Shown: one piece after another, positions 19,222-28,587 of the stretch
How positions within the stretch are numbered: position 1 is the first letter of the stretch
How the letters are laid out: each line of letters begins with the position of its first letter
NCBI GenBank assembly: GCA_029866205.1
Contig: JARWZT010000013.1
Span: forward strand, 1 to 64,000
From: Rhodoferax sp.
GTDB taxonomy: Bacteria; Pseudomonadota; Gammaproteobacteria; Burkholderiales; Burkholderiaceae_C
Length of the DNA: 64,000 nt
Direction: 5' to 3'
Position numbers and translations under genes: made by a program
The notes under the pieces: generated by a model
What the model was told of the DNA's origin: nothing
What the model saw: only the letters and a program-made list of their open reading frames with translations
Databases searched by the model: none

Positions 19222-20118
19222 TCAGCGCGCGGGCAAGTACTTGGAGGGGTCGACCGGCTTGCCCTGCTTTCGTACTTCAAAATGAAGCTTCACACGATCG
19301 GAGTCTGTGTTGCCCATTTCGGCGATCTTCTGACCTTTTTTCACCACCTGATCTTCTTTGACCAGCAGCGACTGGTTGTGCGCATACGCGGTCAGATAAA
19401 GATTGTTGTGTTTGAGAATGATGAGTTTTCCATAGCCGCGCAGGCCTGAGTCCGCATAAACCACTTTGCCATCTGCCGCAGCCCACACCGCGTCACCACT
19501 GGCGCCACCGATATCCACACCCTTGCGGTTTTTGGTCTCATCAAAGCCATCCAACACCTCGCCTTTGGCGGGCCAGGCGAAGCTGATGTCGTCCTCGATC
19601 GCCGCACTGGCGCCCGTGGCGGCCGGAGCCGGCGCCGGAGCGGCAGAGGCTACCTTGGCCGGGGGCGTGGCGGCTGGGGCGGGGGGAAGTGCCGTTGAGG
19701 TCACTTTGGCCACTGACACAGGTTTGGACGCCACGGCATCTTCGGGCGGAACCACGCGCAATACTTGGCCAATTTCAATGCGGTTCGGATTTTCCAGGGC
19801 GTTCCAGCGCGCAATGTCACGGTAACTTTGACCCGACTCAAGACCGATACGAATCAAGGTATCGCCCTGCTTGACGGAGTAATAGCCGGGCTTGCCTGCA
19901 TTGGGATCAACCACAGCAACGGCAGCACTCTTGGACGCGTCGATGGACGGCACTGGCACCGGACTGGGAACCGGGGCTGATTGGGCGGCGCGCCCGCGGT
20001 CTTCGACGGGCACACGCAACGCGGGCTTTGAGCTGCATGCGGCCAAGGCCAGAACACACACCGTAGCCGCCACTGAACCCAACCTTAGCAGGCTAATTGA
20101 CATCAGATCCATTCCCAT
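19222..20118 (-). CDS. nlpD: NlpD-like LysM/M23 peptidoglycan-associated lipoprotein
   Basis: Probable outer-membrane lipoprotein that regulates amidases at division, as NlpD activates AmiC in E. coli. The 298-residue protein has a signal peptide with lipobox LALAAC (Cys28), a Pro/Ala-rich stretch, a LysM domain (YYSVKQGDTLIRIGLESGQS, about 78-121), an Ala/Pro linker, and a C-terminal M23 fold (about 175-298) with KNRKGVDIGGASGDAV, SLLVKEDQVVKKGQKIAEMG and LHFEVRKQGKPVDPSKYL. The first M23 zinc ligand, normally His in HxGxD, is replaced (RKGVDIGG), so it is probably catalytically inactive, as in other NlpD-type activators. Starts at 20112 or 20103 are equally possible. Order surE-pcm-nlpD matches E. 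coli; rpoS is absent downstream. Confidence 0.9.
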   Translation of the reverse strand: MGMDLMSISLLRLGSVAATVCVLALAACSSKPALRVPVEDRGRAAQSAPVPSPVPVPSIDASKSAAVAVVDPNAGKPGYYSVKQGDTLIRIGLESGQSYRDIARWNALENPNRIEIGQVLRVVPPEDAVASKPVSVAKVTSTALPPAPAATPPAKVASAAPAPAPAATGASAAIEDDISFAWPAKGEVLDGFDETKNRKGVDIGGASGDAVWAAADGKVVYADSGLRGYGKLIILKHNNLYLTAYAHNQSLLVKEDQVVKKGQKIAEMGNTDSDRVKLHFEVRKQGKPVDPSKYLPAR

Positions 20119-20127
20119 TTGTATTGT

Positions 20128-20889
20128 TCAAGCCAAACCGGATTTTAGAGGCACAAAGTGAACCGCCTCGAGGATGGTTTGACTCAATCCCTGGCTGGTT
20201 TTGTTCACCACCACGAGCGCCTGGGCCACCGTCCCGGTCGTGCCGCCCACCCGGTGCTGTGCCACGGGTGCAACCAAGCGACCACCCACCGCGAGCTGGT
20301 CCGTCCAGGCAGTGGGAATCGCCTCGCCCCCGGCGGCTGCAATGATGGCCGCATAGGGTGCGCCTTGGGCATAGCCCAGCATGCCATCGCCCAACAGCAA
20401 ATGCACATGGGCCAGTCGCAGATAGCGCAGGTTTTCGCGTGCCTTTTCGTGCAAGCCCCGCAGCCGCTCGATGGTGTAAACCTCGGTGGCGACCTCACTC
20501 AACACGGCGGCTTGGTAACCGCAGCCCGTGCCGATCTCCAAGACCCGGCCCAATTTACCCACGGCACCTTGGCACAGCAGTTCAACCATGCGGGACACCA
20601 CCCCCGGCTTGGAAATGGTCTGACCCAAGCCAATGGGCAGGCTGGTGTCTTCATACGCCTGGTTGACCAATGCGCTATCGACAAAACGGTGGCGTTCGAC
20701 CCGCCCCATGGCCGCCAGCACCCGTGGATCACTCAAGCCCAAGCCCGCCAGTTTTTGCACCATGCGCTGGCGAACCGCGACGGAATCCATGCCCAGGCCC
20801 TGCGGCAGGTTGGCGCTGGGCAGCGGCTTGACCTTGGCAGCGACGACGCTGCTGTCCATGCGGGCGGGAAACGTGGGCCGCTGCTTCAT
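20128..20889 (-). CDS. pcm: Protein-L-isoaspartate O-methyltransferase
   Basis: Repairs isoaspartyl residues in damaged proteins by SAM-dependent methylation. The 253-residue protein has [28 protein letters not shown] in outline, SAM motif [19 protein letters not shown], and a [21 protein letters not shown] segment. The N-terminal ~35 residues extend beyond the E. coli enzyme, and a later start at [10 protein letters not shown] is possible. The annotated ATG overlaps the surE stop by 4 bp (ATGA), which favours it. Confidence 0.95.
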   Translation of the reverse strand: MKQRPTFPARMDSSVVAAKVKPLPSANLPQGLGMDSVAVRQRMVQKLAGLGLSDPRVLAAMGRVERHRFVDSALVNQAYEDTSLPIGLGQTISKPGVVSRMVELLCQGAVGKLGRVLEIGTGCGYQAAVLSEVATEVYTIERLRGLHEKARENLRYLRLAHVHLLLGDGMLGYAQGAPYAAIIAAAGGEAIPTAWTDQLAVGGRLVAPVAQHRVGGTTGTVAQALVVVNKTSQGLSQTILEAVHFVPLKSGLA

Positions 20890-21665
20890 GCGGGCGACGC
20901 GGCGCGGGGTGCGGCAAAGATCGCCGCGGTCTGCGACCAGGCGTCCAGACTGAGGTGATCTGTCAGGTCAATTTTGAGCGGCGTGATCGACATATGGCCC
21001 AGCGTGGTCGCGTGAAAGTCGGTGCCTTCGGCATCGTCTTTGGCGGGGCCAGCTGCACCAATCCAGTACATGGTTTCGCCGCGCGGGCTGGTCTGCTGGA
21101 TCACGGGCTCGGCTGCGTGGCGTTTTCCCAGGCGGCAGAGTTTGGTCGGGCCAATCTGGTCGTAAGGCAAATTGGGAATGTTCACGTTCAGCAGCCAGGG
21201 CGTCGCGCCCAGCATCTGGTGCTGCGCCATGGACATGACCAAATCACGCGCCTTGCGGGCGGCGGACTCAATTTCCAGCCAGTCTTTGTGCACCTGCGAA
21301 AAAGCAATTGCCGGGATACCGAACAAATACCCTTCCATCGCCGCACCCACCGTGCCGGAATAAATGGTGTCGTCACCCATATTGGCGCCGTTGTTGATTC
21401 CCGAGACCACCAAATCAGGCCGGTAGTCCAGCAAGCCCGACAGGGCAATGTGGACGCAGTCGGCGGGCGTGCCGTTCACATAGCGAAAACCATTCGCCCC
21501 CCGGTGCACATACAAAGGCGCGTTCAGAGTCAGCGCATTCGACTTGGCGCTGTTGTTGTGTTCAGGGGCAATCACCTCCACATCGGCCACTTCTTTGAGG
21601 GCGTTGAACAGGGCTAGCAGACCGGGCGCCTGGTAGCCATCGTCGTTGGAAATGAGGATTTTCAT
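20886..21665 (-). CDS. surE: 5'/3'-nucleotidase SurE
   Basis: Metal-dependent nucleoside monophosphate phosphatase associated with stationary-phase survival. The 259-residue protein begins [16 protein letters not shown] (metal-binding Asp8/Asp9), then [15 protein letters not shown] (Ser/Asn of the active site), [11 protein letters not shown] and [29 protein letters not shown] in outline. It is the first gene of the surE-pcm-nlpD-rlmD string and overlaps pcm by 4 bp. Confidence 0.97.
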   Translation of the reverse strand: MKILISNDDGYQAPGLLALFNALKEVADVEVIAPEHNNSAKSNALTLNAPLYVHRGANGFRYVNGTPADCVHIALSGLLDYRPDLVVSGINNGANMGDDTIYSGTVGAAMEGYLFGIPAIAFSQVHKDWLEIESAARKARDLVMSMAQHQMLGATPWLLNVNIPNLPYDQIGPTKLCRLGKRHAAEPVIQQTSPRGETMYWIGAAGPAKDDAEGTDFHATTLGHMSITPLKIDLTDHLSLDAWSQTAAIFAAPRAASPA

Positions 21666-21793
21666 AGGTGCCTGAAGTAAGCGGCAATTGTAGGTGCGGG
21701 CGCCGCATCGGGGTCACGCCTGAGACAGATTGCCCCCCTTGGGCCAGCGGGCAGGCCTCTATGATGGCCGCTCCCTTTTTGGAGACTGAACTC

Positions 21794-22768
21794 ATGCACG
21801 CTTGGCTCTGTGAAAACCCCGTGGGCGTTGACGCCCTGACCTGGACCGAACTTCCCACCCCCACCCCCAAAGCGGGGGAGGTACTGATTGAAATCAAGGC
21901 AGCCAGCCTGAACTTTCCGGATCTGCTGATCGTCCAAAACAAATACCAAATGAAGCCTGCCCTGCCCTTTGTGCCGGGTTCAGAGTACGCCGGCATCATC
22001 CAGGCGGTCGGCGAAGGCGTTACCCATCTCAAAGTGGGTCAGGCGGTGGCGTGCCTGAGCGGCACTGGCGGCTTTGGCAGCCACACGCTTGCGCCTGCAG
22101 CCTTGTGCATGCCGCTTCCCCCTGGTTTCCCGATGGTGGATGCGGCCGCCTTCATCATGATTTACGCCACCTCGCACCATGCGTTGATCGACCGCGCCGC
22201 GCTCAAAGCCGGTGAAACCGTACTGGTGCTGGGCGCTGCCGGTGGCGTGGGCACCTCGGCCATCCAGATTGCCAAGGCCGCGGGGGCACACGTGATTGCC
22301 GCCGCCTCGACCGACGAGAAATGCGCGCTATGCAAATCTATCGGCGCCGACGCCACCATCAACTACAGCACCGAAAATCTGCGCGACGCCATCAAGGCGT
22401 TCACCCAGGGCAAGGGCCCGGACGTGATTTATGACCCGGTGGGCGGTGACTTTGCCGAGCCGGCGTTTCGCTCTATCGCTTGGCGCGGGCGCTATCTGGT
22501 GGTCGGCTTTGCCGCAGGGCCCATTCCCGCCCTGCCCTTCAACCTCGCGCTGCTCAAAGGCGCGTCCATTGTGGGCGTGTTCTGGGGCGATTTTGCCAAG
22601 CGCGAGCCCAAAGCCAACGCCGCTGCCATGATGGAACTGGCACAGTGGTACGGCCGGGGGAAAATTAAACCGGTGATCGACCGGACCATGCCCATGGCGG
22701 ACCTGAAGGCAGCCTACGCCCACATGGGCTCACGCGGGGTGATGGGCAAGCTGGTGATGGTGAACTGA
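21794..22768 (+). CDS. Zinc-independent quinone oxidoreductase / medium-chain dehydrogenase
   Basis: A 324-residue NADPH:quinone oxidoreductase-like member of the MDR superfamily. It has the GroES-like N-terminal part (PTPKAGEVLIEIKAASLNFPDLL), GSEYAGIIQAVGEGV, and the Rossmann loop GAAGGVGTSAIQIAKAAGA. No structural-zinc cysteine cluster is seen. It ends GRTMPMADLKAAY-like and MGSRGVMGKLVMV. The ATG at 21794 is preceded by GGAG about 9 bases upstream; longer in-frame versions lack homology. It is divergent from surE across 128 bp and convergent with purH. The physiological substrate is unknown. Confidence 0.9.
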   Translation: MHAWLCENPVGVDALTWTELPTPTPKAGEVLIEIKAASLNFPDLLIVQNKYQMKPALPFVPGSEYAGIIQAVGEGVTHLKVGQAVACLSGTGGFGSHTLAPAALCMPLPPGFPMVDAAAFIMIYATSHHALIDRAALKAGETVLVLGAAGGVGTSAIQIAKAAGAHVIAAASTDEKCALCKSIGADATINYSTENLRDAIKAFTQGKGPDVIYDPVGGDFAEPAFRSIAWRGRYLVVGFAAGPIPALPFNLALLKGASIVGVFWGDFAKREPKANAAAMMELAQWYGRGKIKPVIDRTMPMADLKAAYAHMGSRGVMGKLVMVN

Positions 22769-22782
22769 CACCAGCGGCGCGG

Positions 22783-24369
22783 TCAGTGGCGGAAGTGGCG
22801 CACTCCGGTGTAGACCATCGCCACGCCGCGTTCATTGGCGGCGGCCACCACTTCGTCGTCACGCATGCTACCGCCGGGCTGAATGATGCAGCTCGCGCCG
22901 GCATCCACCACGACGTCCAAGCCATCCCGGAAGGGGAAAAACGCATCGCTGGCCACCACCGTACCGGACAGCGAAAGCCCAGCGTGCTCGGCCTTGATGC
23001 TGGCAATACGGGCTGAATCAAGGCGGCTCATCTGGCCGGCGCCCACCCCACGGGTCTGACCGTCCTGACAAAACACAATCGCATTGGACTTGACGTATTT
23101 CGCGACTGTCCAGGCAAAAAGCATATCTTGCAGCTGCGCTGGGGTCGGTTGCACGGTGGTCACCACCCGGAGATCGGCGAGGCTGAGCGTGTGGTTGTCG
23201 GCCGTCTGAATCAGCAGGCCCGAGCCGATGCGCTTGACATCAACCGCATTGCGACCCTGCTCCCACGCGGTCACTCCCCCAGTCTGGCCAAGCGCGTGAG
23301 GCAAGGCGATTTGCAGCACGCGCACATTGGCCTTGGCCTGAAAGAGGGCCAGCGCCCCTGGCGTAAAGGCGGGGGCCATCAGGACCTCGACAAATTGCTT
23401 TGAAATTTGCGCGGCAGCGGCTTCGTCCACAGTGCAATTGAAGGCGATGATGCCGCCAAACGCCGAGGTGGGATCAGTGGCAAATGCCTTGGAATAGGCG
23501 GCGAGCGCATCCGACGCAATCGCCACACCGCAGGGATTGGCATGCTTGACGATGACGCAGGCCGGAACCTCGAAGCTCTTGACGCATTCCCAAGCCGCAT
23601 CGGCATCGGCAATGTTGTTGAAGCTCAGTTCCTTGCCTTGCAACTGTTCCGCGGTGACCAGCGAACCGGGCGCGGGGTACAGGTCGCGGTAGAAAGCGGC
23701 GCTTTGGTGCGGGTTTTCACCGTAGCGCAGGTCTTGAAGTTTGATGAATCGGCCATTGGACTGCGCCGGAAACGCAGACATGCTGCCGTCTTCCTGAATG
23801 CTGGACAAGTAATCGCTGATGGCACCGTCGTACTGGCTGATGCGGTTGAATGCCGCCACCGCAAGGGCAAACTTGGTTTTTTGGCTTACGGCGCCCGCAC
23901 TTTGCAGCTCAGCCACCACCGTGGCGTATTGCGAAGCGTCCGTCAATACCGCTACGTCTTTCCAGTTTTTGGCCGCGCTACGCACCATCGCCGGGCCGCC
24001 GATATCAATGTTCTCGATGGCGTCTTCGAGCGTGCAGCCGGGTTGGGCGACAGTGGCTTCAAAGGGGTACAGGTTGACCACCAGCACGTCGATCGTGTCA
24101 ATGCCGTGGTCCGCCAGTGCCGCCATGTGCGCGGGCAAGTCGCGGCGGGCCAGCAGGCCGCCATGGACACGGGGGTGCAGGGTTTTGACGCGACCGTCAA
24201 GCATCTCGGGGAAGCCAGTCATGTCGGCCACCTCGGTGACGGGCAAGCCGTGTTCCGCCAGCAATTTGGCGGTGCCGCCGGTCGACAACAGGGCAATCCC
24301 CAATCCGTGCAGGACCCGGGCGAGTTCGACGATGCCGGTTTTGTCGGAGACGGAAAGCAATGCGTTCAT
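22783..24369 (-). CDS. purH: Bifunctional AICAR formyltransferase/IMP cyclohydrolase
   Basis: Last two steps of de novo IMP synthesis. The 528-residue protein has an N-terminal MGS-type cyclohydrolase domain ([49 protein letters not shown] in outline). The C-terminal transformylase domain carries [30 protein letters not shown] (catalytic Lys-His), and [14 protein letters not shown]. The ATG overlaps the fis stop by 4 bp, which fixes the start and suggests coupled translation in dusB-fis-purH. Convergent with the quinone oxidoreductase gene, 14 bp apart. Confidence 0.98.
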   Translation of the reverse strand: MNALLSVSDKTGIVELARVLHGLGIALLSTGGTAKLLAEHGLPVTEVADMTGFPEMLDGRVKTLHPRVHGGLLARRDLPAHMAALADHGIDTIDVLVVNLYPFEATVAQPGCTLEDAIENIDIGGPAMVRSAAKNWKDVAVLTDASQYATVVAELQSAGAVSQKTKFALAVAAFNRISQYDGAISDYLSSIQEDGSMSAFPAQSNGRFIKLQDLRYGENPHQSAAFYRDLYPAPGSLVTAEQLQGKELSFNNIADADAAWECVKSFEVPACVIVKHANPCGVAIASDALAAYSKAFATDPTSAFGGIIAFNCTVDEAAAAQISKQFVEVLMAPAFTPGALALFQAKANVRVLQIALPHALGQTGGVTAWEQGRNAVDVKRIGSGLLIQTADNHTLSLADLRVVTTVQPTPAQLQDMLFAWTVAKYVKSNAIVFCQDGQTRGVGAGQMSRLDSARIASIKAEHAGLSLSGTVVASDAFFPFRDGLDVVVDAGASCIIQPGGSMRDDEVVAAANERGVAMVYTGVRHFRH

Positions 24370-24599
24370 AAAAGCTGATGTTCCAAAAGTTTTTTGCGAA
24401 GGGTGTTTCGGTTCAGTCCCAGCCATTGGGCGGCCTTGGACTGGTTGTTATCAGAGGCGACCATCACCATTTCGAGCAGGGGCTTTTCAACCGCGCGCAC
24501 CAGCATCTCGTGCATGCCGTGGGGTTCGAGGCCGTCGAGATCGCGCAAATAGGCCTCCAAGCTGGCGCGAACGCATTCATCAAGTTGTTGTCTGCTCAT
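24366..24599 (-). CDS. fis: Fis family nucleoid-associated DNA-binding protein
   Basis: A 77-residue Fis-type protein, shorter than the 98-residue E. coli protein but of the length usual in betaproteobacteria. The C-terminal helix-turn-helix is clear: [24 protein letters not shown]. The N-terminal part retains the dimerisation helices ([17 protein letters not shown]), while the E. coli N-terminal beta-hairpin arms are missing. It overlaps dusB (4 bp) and purH (4 bp). The dusB-fis pair is the same as in enterobacteria, where fis is regulated through the dusB promoter. Confidence 0.95.
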   Translation of the reverse strand: MSRQQLDECVRASLEAYLRDLDGLEPHGMHEMLVRAVEKPLLEMVMVASDNNQSKAAQWLGLNRNTLRKKLLEHQLL

Positions 24600-25687
24600 A
24601 ACGCCATTTCCATGGGGTCAGGGTTGTGTGTGGTCAAAAGGGCGGAGCCCGCGTGGGGATGAACGGCTTCAGTCGCCGAAACACGGGCTGGAATACGGTC
24701 CATGTCTTCGTTCAGGCGGTCCAGAAAATGGGCGACGGCCGCCACCTGGCTGGCACTGTCTTCCAGGGCGTTGATCTCCTGCCGAAACGCTTCGCCTCCG
24801 GGCAATGCACGCACATACCAGCCGATGTGTTTGCGCGCAGTGCGCACGCCGCTGAACTCGCCGTACAGGCTGTAATGGTCGTGCAGGTGCTCGATCAACA
24901 GACGCTTGACTTCGCTCACCAGCGGTGGCGCCAAGTGGGTGCCGGTGTCCAGAAAGTGGGAGATTTCCCGAAAAATCCAGGGCTGGCCCTGGGCGGCGCG
25001 TCCCACCATCAGGGCGTCTGCTCCGGTGCGTCGCAGCACTTCTCGGGCCTTTTCGGGGCTGTCAATATCGCCGTTGGCCACCACCGGAATGCGCAATGCT
25101 GCCTTGACCGCGGCAATCGTGTCGTATTCGGCAGCCCCCTTGTAGCCTTGTTCACGGGTGCGACCGTGCACCGTCACCATCTGCACACCTGCATCTTGGG
25201 CAGCCAGAGCGATCGCCAAGGCGTTTTTGCGGTTTTGGCACCAGCCGGTGCGCATCTTCAAGGTGACCGGAACGTTTGAGGACGCGCAGGCCTGCACCAC
25301 CGCATCGATGATGGACAGCGCCAACGCCTCGTCTTGCATCAGTGCCGAGCCAGCCCATTTGTTGCACACTTTTTTGGCCGGGCAGCCCATGTTGATGTCA
25401 ATGATTTGCGCACCCCGGTCCACGTTGTACCGTGCCGCATCCGCCATCATGGCCGCGTCGGTGCCGGCAATCTGAACCGCGATGGGTCCAGGCTCACCAT
25501 CGTGGTTGGCCCGGCGTGAGGTTTTAAGGGTGTCCCACAAATCGCGCCGCGAAGTGACCATCTCGCTCACCGCATAGCCCGCCCCGAGCCGCTTGCACAG
25601 CTGCCGAAATGGACGATCGGTCACCCCGGCCATGGGCGCGACAAAAAGGGAATTTGCCAAGGCAAATGGACCGATGAACATGGGCAA
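24596..25687 (-). CDS. dusB: tRNA-dihydrouridine synthase B
   Basis: FMN-dependent reduction of uridine in tRNA (position 17 in E. coli). The 363-residue TIM-barrel protein has APMAGVTDRPFRQLC (FMN site), IDINMGCPAKKVCNKWAGSAL with the catalytic cysteine, TLKMRTGW, VTVHGRTREQGYKG, and VVANGDIDSPEKA. A ~40-residue C-terminal extension beyond E. coli DusB has no recognisable domain. First gene of dusB-fis-purH; 189 bp separate it from the divergent YqaA-like gene, in which I see no gene or clear promoter. Confidence 0.95.
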   Translation of the reverse strand: MPMFIGPFALANSLFVAPMAGVTDRPFRQLCKRLGAGYAVSEMVTSRRDLWDTLKTSRRANHDGEPGPIAVQIAGTDAAMMADAARYNVDRGAQIIDINMGCPAKKVCNKWAGSALMQDEALALSIIDAVVQACASSNVPVTLKMRTGWCQNRKNALAIALAAQDAGVQMVTVHGRTREQGYKGAAEYDTIAAVKAALRIPVVANGDIDSPEKAREVLRRTGADALMVGRAAQGQPWIFREISHFLDTGTHLAPPLVSEVKRLLIEHLHDHYSLYGEFSGVRTARKHIGWYVRALPGGEAFRQEINALEDSASQVAAVAHFLDRLNEDMDRIPARVSATEAVHPHAGSALLTTHNPDPMEMAL

Positions 25688-25876
25688 GTGAACGGGGTGG
25701 GAAGGCAGAGGGCGCCCTGCAGGGCGTCGGGGTGGCTATTCTATCTGCCTAATATTTCAGCAGACGGGAGATTTTGCATGGCCCCGCGGCATCGCCCATT
25801 GCAACCCGGGAAATGACGCCGAGCGCTGCGCAATCACAGAGTCCACGACATCTACCCTGCCTATACTGCCTCACCC

Positions 25877-26353
25877 ATGGAAGCCCTCCTTCACTCGATC
25901 CTTCACCTGCTCTCCCTGCCCGAGTACGGTTTGGTGACGGTGTTTGTGGTGTCCTTCGTGTCCGCCACCCTGCTGCCGCTGGGGTCTGAACCTGCGGTTT
26001 TGGGTTTGATCCAGCTCAATCCGGCCGAGTACTGGCCGGTCATCTTGGTAGCCACGCTGGGCAATACGCTGGGCGGGGCTCTGGACTGGTGGATGGGCTA
26101 CGGCGCCAGCAAGGTGGCGCGCCATGACAAGCCCGAATCTGCCAATGGCCGCGCCCTGGCGTGGCTGGAAAAACTCGGGCCCAAAGCCTGCCTGCTGGGC
26201 TGGCTGCCCATTGTGGGAGATCCCCTGTGCACGCTGGCAGGGTGGCTGAAGCTGCCGTTTTGGCCCTGCGTGGGCTACATGCTCGTCGGCAAATTTTTCC
26301 GCTACGTGGTGATGACAGACGCTTTTTTCACCGGCCTGGAACTGCTGCGCTAA
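25877..26353 (+). CDS. YqaA family (DedA/VTT-like) small membrane protein
   Basis: A 158-residue integral membrane protein with about four hydrophobic segments. GLVTVFVVSFVSATLLPLGSEPAVLGLI, ATLGNTLGGALDWWMGY and LLGWLPIVGDPLCTLAGWL (in outline) match the YqaA group of the SNARE-associated/VTT superfamily, some members of which are lipid scramblases or flippases. Function in this organism is unknown. It is convergent with ccmI, 24 bp apart. Confidence 0.85.
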   Translation: MEALLHSILHLLSLPEYGLVTVFVVSFVSATLLPLGSEPAVLGLIQLNPAEYWPVILVATLGNTLGGALDWWMGYGASKVARHDKPESANGRALAWLEKLGPKACLLGWLPIVGDPLCTLAGWLKLPFWPCVGYMLVGKFFRYVVMTDAFFTGLELLR

Positions 26354-26377
26354 ACCACGACGCTGCTCACCAAGCCG

Positions 26378-27544
26378 CTAAGGCTTGCGAATTTCATTAA
26401 TTTCCAGGGCAATACCCTGGGTTCCCAACGCCACTGGGCCGGTCTGGCCGGTCAGGTCCCCGGGCTGAGGAATGGCATCACCTGATTTGCTGATGCGGGC
26501 GCCCAAAATCACTTGCGCCGAAGACGACAGAGGCTTGGCGGCCGACATGGACTTGCTGTCGTCCAGCGTGAACCGGTAGGGAAGGTCTTTGACCTGAATT
26601 CGCTGGGCTGCCAAGGGCATGCGTCCGCCATCGGCCGGCCGAGCAAAGATGAACACCGTATCTTGGGGCCCCGCCTTGGCCGCCATCGCGGGCGACAGGG
26701 ACACGGTTCCACCCACCGACGCCGCATCTCCCTTGGAAGCCACCTGCTGGGGCGCAGGTGCGGACATCGGCGCGGGCGCAGCAGGCAAACCAGCCCGGCT
26801 TCGCGCCTCCTGCAAACTGCTGCTCACCTGCTGCACCAGAGCGTTGTCGGGCGGACCCACCTTTTGCACTTCAAACCAGTAGCGCACCGCCTGCGCATAG
26901 TCTTGACGCACAAAAGCGTCCGTCCCGGCCAGGGCCAGGCCCTTGAGGTTGGCGGGGTCGATCTTCAGCGCCTGGGCAATCAATTTCATGGGCTCGCCCG
27001 CCAGGCTATGGTTATTTTTGACGGCCAAAGCATCGGCATAGTCAACCAGCAGGGAAGGATCGTCCTTGCGCAGTGCGCTGGCCTTTTCATAGGCATCCAG
27101 CGCCTCGGCGTTGCGCTCCATGACGCTGTAGGAGCGCGCGAGCATGGCCCAGCCTTCGCCATCGTTGGGATCCTGCTTCAGATGCTGGGCCAACTTGTCC
27201 ACCATGGCAATGATTTGCGTGGAATCGGGTTGGCCCGCCCCCTCGCCTTCGCTGGCCACTTGCGCTTCAAGCGCGGGTACGCCTTTGAACCAGTAGCCCG
27301 CCGCCGCAATGAGCACGATGGCCAGGGCAATACCCGCCAGCAGGCGCCCTGACGCTTTGTGGCCGCTCGGCTGGCCTGCGGGCGCTACCGAGTCTTGCAA
27401 GAGCAGGTCCAGCAGTTGGCGTTCGAGCGCCGCAGTCTGCAGGTCAAACTGGTCCTGGGGCAGTGCGCCCTGGAGGTGGCGTTGCTTGAGGTCGGCAAGC
27501 TGGCGCTTGAAGGGCGTCAACAACGAGGGCAGGTCAGCGGACAT
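26378..27544 (-). CDS. ccmI: Cytochrome c maturation protein CcmI (TPR apocytochrome chaperone)
   Basis: CcmI holds apocytochrome c for heme ligation. The 388-residue product has a charged, leucine-rich cytoplasmic N-terminal segment (LLTPFKRQLADLKQRHL; LERQLLDLLL), one membrane helix (about 68-86), and a periplasmic TPR region (about 115-260, including NDGEGWAMLARSYSVMERNAEALDAYEKA). A C-terminal periplasmic domain ends in VALGTQGIALEINEIRKP. The canonical first transmembrane helix before the cytoplasmic loop is missing. The ATG at 27544 has GGAAG upstream; a TTG at 27559 would add five residues but no helix. Last gene of the ccm operon, 73 bp after ccmH. Confidence 0.88.
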   Translation of the reverse strand: MSADLPSLLTPFKRQLADLKQRHLQGALPQDQFDLQTAALERQLLDLLLQDSVAPAGQPSGHKASGRLLAGIALAIVLIAAAGYWFKGVPALEAQVASEGEGAGQPDSTQIIAMVDKLAQHLKQDPNDGEGWAMLARSYSVMERNAEALDAYEKASALRKDDPSLLVDYADALAVKNNHSLAGEPMKLIAQALKIDPANLKGLALAGTDAFVRQDYAQAVRYWFEVQKVGPPDNALVQQVSSSLQEARSRAGLPAAPAPMSAPAPQQVASKGDAASVGGTVSLSPAMAAKAGPQDTVFIFARPADGGRMPLAAQRIQVKDLPYRFTLDDSKSMSAAKPLSSSAQVILGARISKSGDAIPQPGDLTGQTGPVALGTQGIALEINEIRKP

Positions 27545-27617
27545 AGATGCAGCTTCCAATAATTAAGAGGGCGTGCGCCGCGCTACGGGGCGGGGTTTGA
27601 TGGAGCAGCGACGCCGT

Positions 27618-28064
27618 TCAGGCGACGTGGTCCGGGTCTTCGGGCTCAAATTGGTCGGCGGCCATGCGGCTGCGCCGGCGCAGCACTGCGAACAAGGCGC
27701 CCAACCCAACGAGCACCATCACTGCCGGGCCGATCCACAGCAGTGCGGTCGCCGCTTTGAACGGCGGACGGTACAGCACAAAGTCGCCATAGCGCGCAGT
27801 CATGTAGTCGGTGATTTGCTGCTCGGTCTTGCCCGCCTGCAGCATCTCGCGCACTTGGGTGCGCAAATCGACGGCCAATTCGGCGTGCGAATCGGCAATC
27901 GTCTGGTTTTGGCACACCAGGCAGCGCAGTTCACTGGAAATCGCCATCACACGGGCTTCAAGTACCGGGTCAGCGCTGGCGGGCGCCGCCTCGTTGGCCC
28001 CAGCGGTGCCCATGGCGCAGGCCATCACCGCCGCCACTACGCCGTGGAGCAAGCGCTTAGCCAT
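27618..28064 (-). CDS. ccmH: Cytochrome c maturation protein CcmH (CycL)
   Basis: Membrane-anchored thioredoxin-like reductase that reduces the apocytochrome CXXCH motif for the CcmF/H/I heme lyase. The 148-residue protein has a signal peptide, the LRCLVCQNQTIADS motif with Cys48 and Cys51, a three-helix domain (ADLRTQ... ITDYMTARYGDFVLYRPPF), and a C-terminal membrane helix (about 105-127). It is the short form, with CcmI separate. It overlaps the end of ccmG by 8 bp. Confidence 0.96.
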   Translation of the reverse strand: MAKRLLHGVVAAVMACAMGTAGANEAAPASADPVLEARVMAISSELRCLVCQNQTIADSHAELAVDLRTQVREMLQAGKTEQQITDYMTARYGDFVLYRPPFKAATALLWIGPAVMVLVGLGALFAVLRRRSRMAADQFEPEDPDHVA

Positions 28065-28587
28065 TGAGTTGCCTCACCAGGGGTTCGATTTTTGTCCGGA
28101 TGACCTCGGGTGTGATCGGGCCAATCTGCTTGAAACGCACCACGCCCTGGCGGTCGATGATGAATGTTTCGGGCACGCCATAGACGCCAAAGTCAATGCC
28201 AACCCGGCCATCGCGGTCCGACAGCGATGCCTGGTAGGGATTCCCAAAATCTGCGAGCCACTTCTGACCTGCCGCAGGTTGGTCTTTGTAGTTCAGGCCG
28301 TAGATCGGAAGCATCTTGGATTTGGCAAACTCCACCAGCAGCGGATGCTCTTCACGGCAGGCCACGCACCACGAGGCCCAGACATTGAGCATCCAGACCT
28401 GGCCCAGCAAATCATCACGGCGAATCGTTTGTGCCGGATCGTCCAGCCGCGCCAAGGCAAAGGCCGGAGCGGGCTTGCCAATCAGGGGCGAGGGAACCTC
28501 CTTGGGGTCCAGCTTGAGCCCGGCACCCAAAAACAGCACCAGTACCAGCAGAATACCCATGGGAATCAGGAACTTCAGGGTTTTCAT
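28057..28587 (-). CDS. ccmG: Thiol:disulfide oxidoreductase CcmG/DsbE
   Basis: Periplasmic membrane-anchored thioredoxin that resolves disulfides during heme attachment. The 176-residue protein has an N-terminal anchor (about 5-24), GKPAPAFALARLDD, active site WASWCVAC (Cys74/Cys77), GLNYKDQPAAGQKWL (the acidic loop typical of CcmG), and GVYGVPETFIIDRQG with the cis-proline. The ATG at 28587 overlaps the ccmF stop by 4 bp. Confidence 0.97.
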   Translation of the reverse strand: MKTLKFLIPMGILLVLVLFLGAGLKLDPKEVPSPLIGKPAPAFALARLDDPAQTIRRDDLLGQVWMLNVWASWCVACREEHPLLVEFAKSKMLPIYGLNYKDQPAAGQKWLADFGNPYQASLSDRDGRVGIDFGVYGVPETFIIDRQGVVRFKQIGPITPEVIRTKIEPLVRQLNG

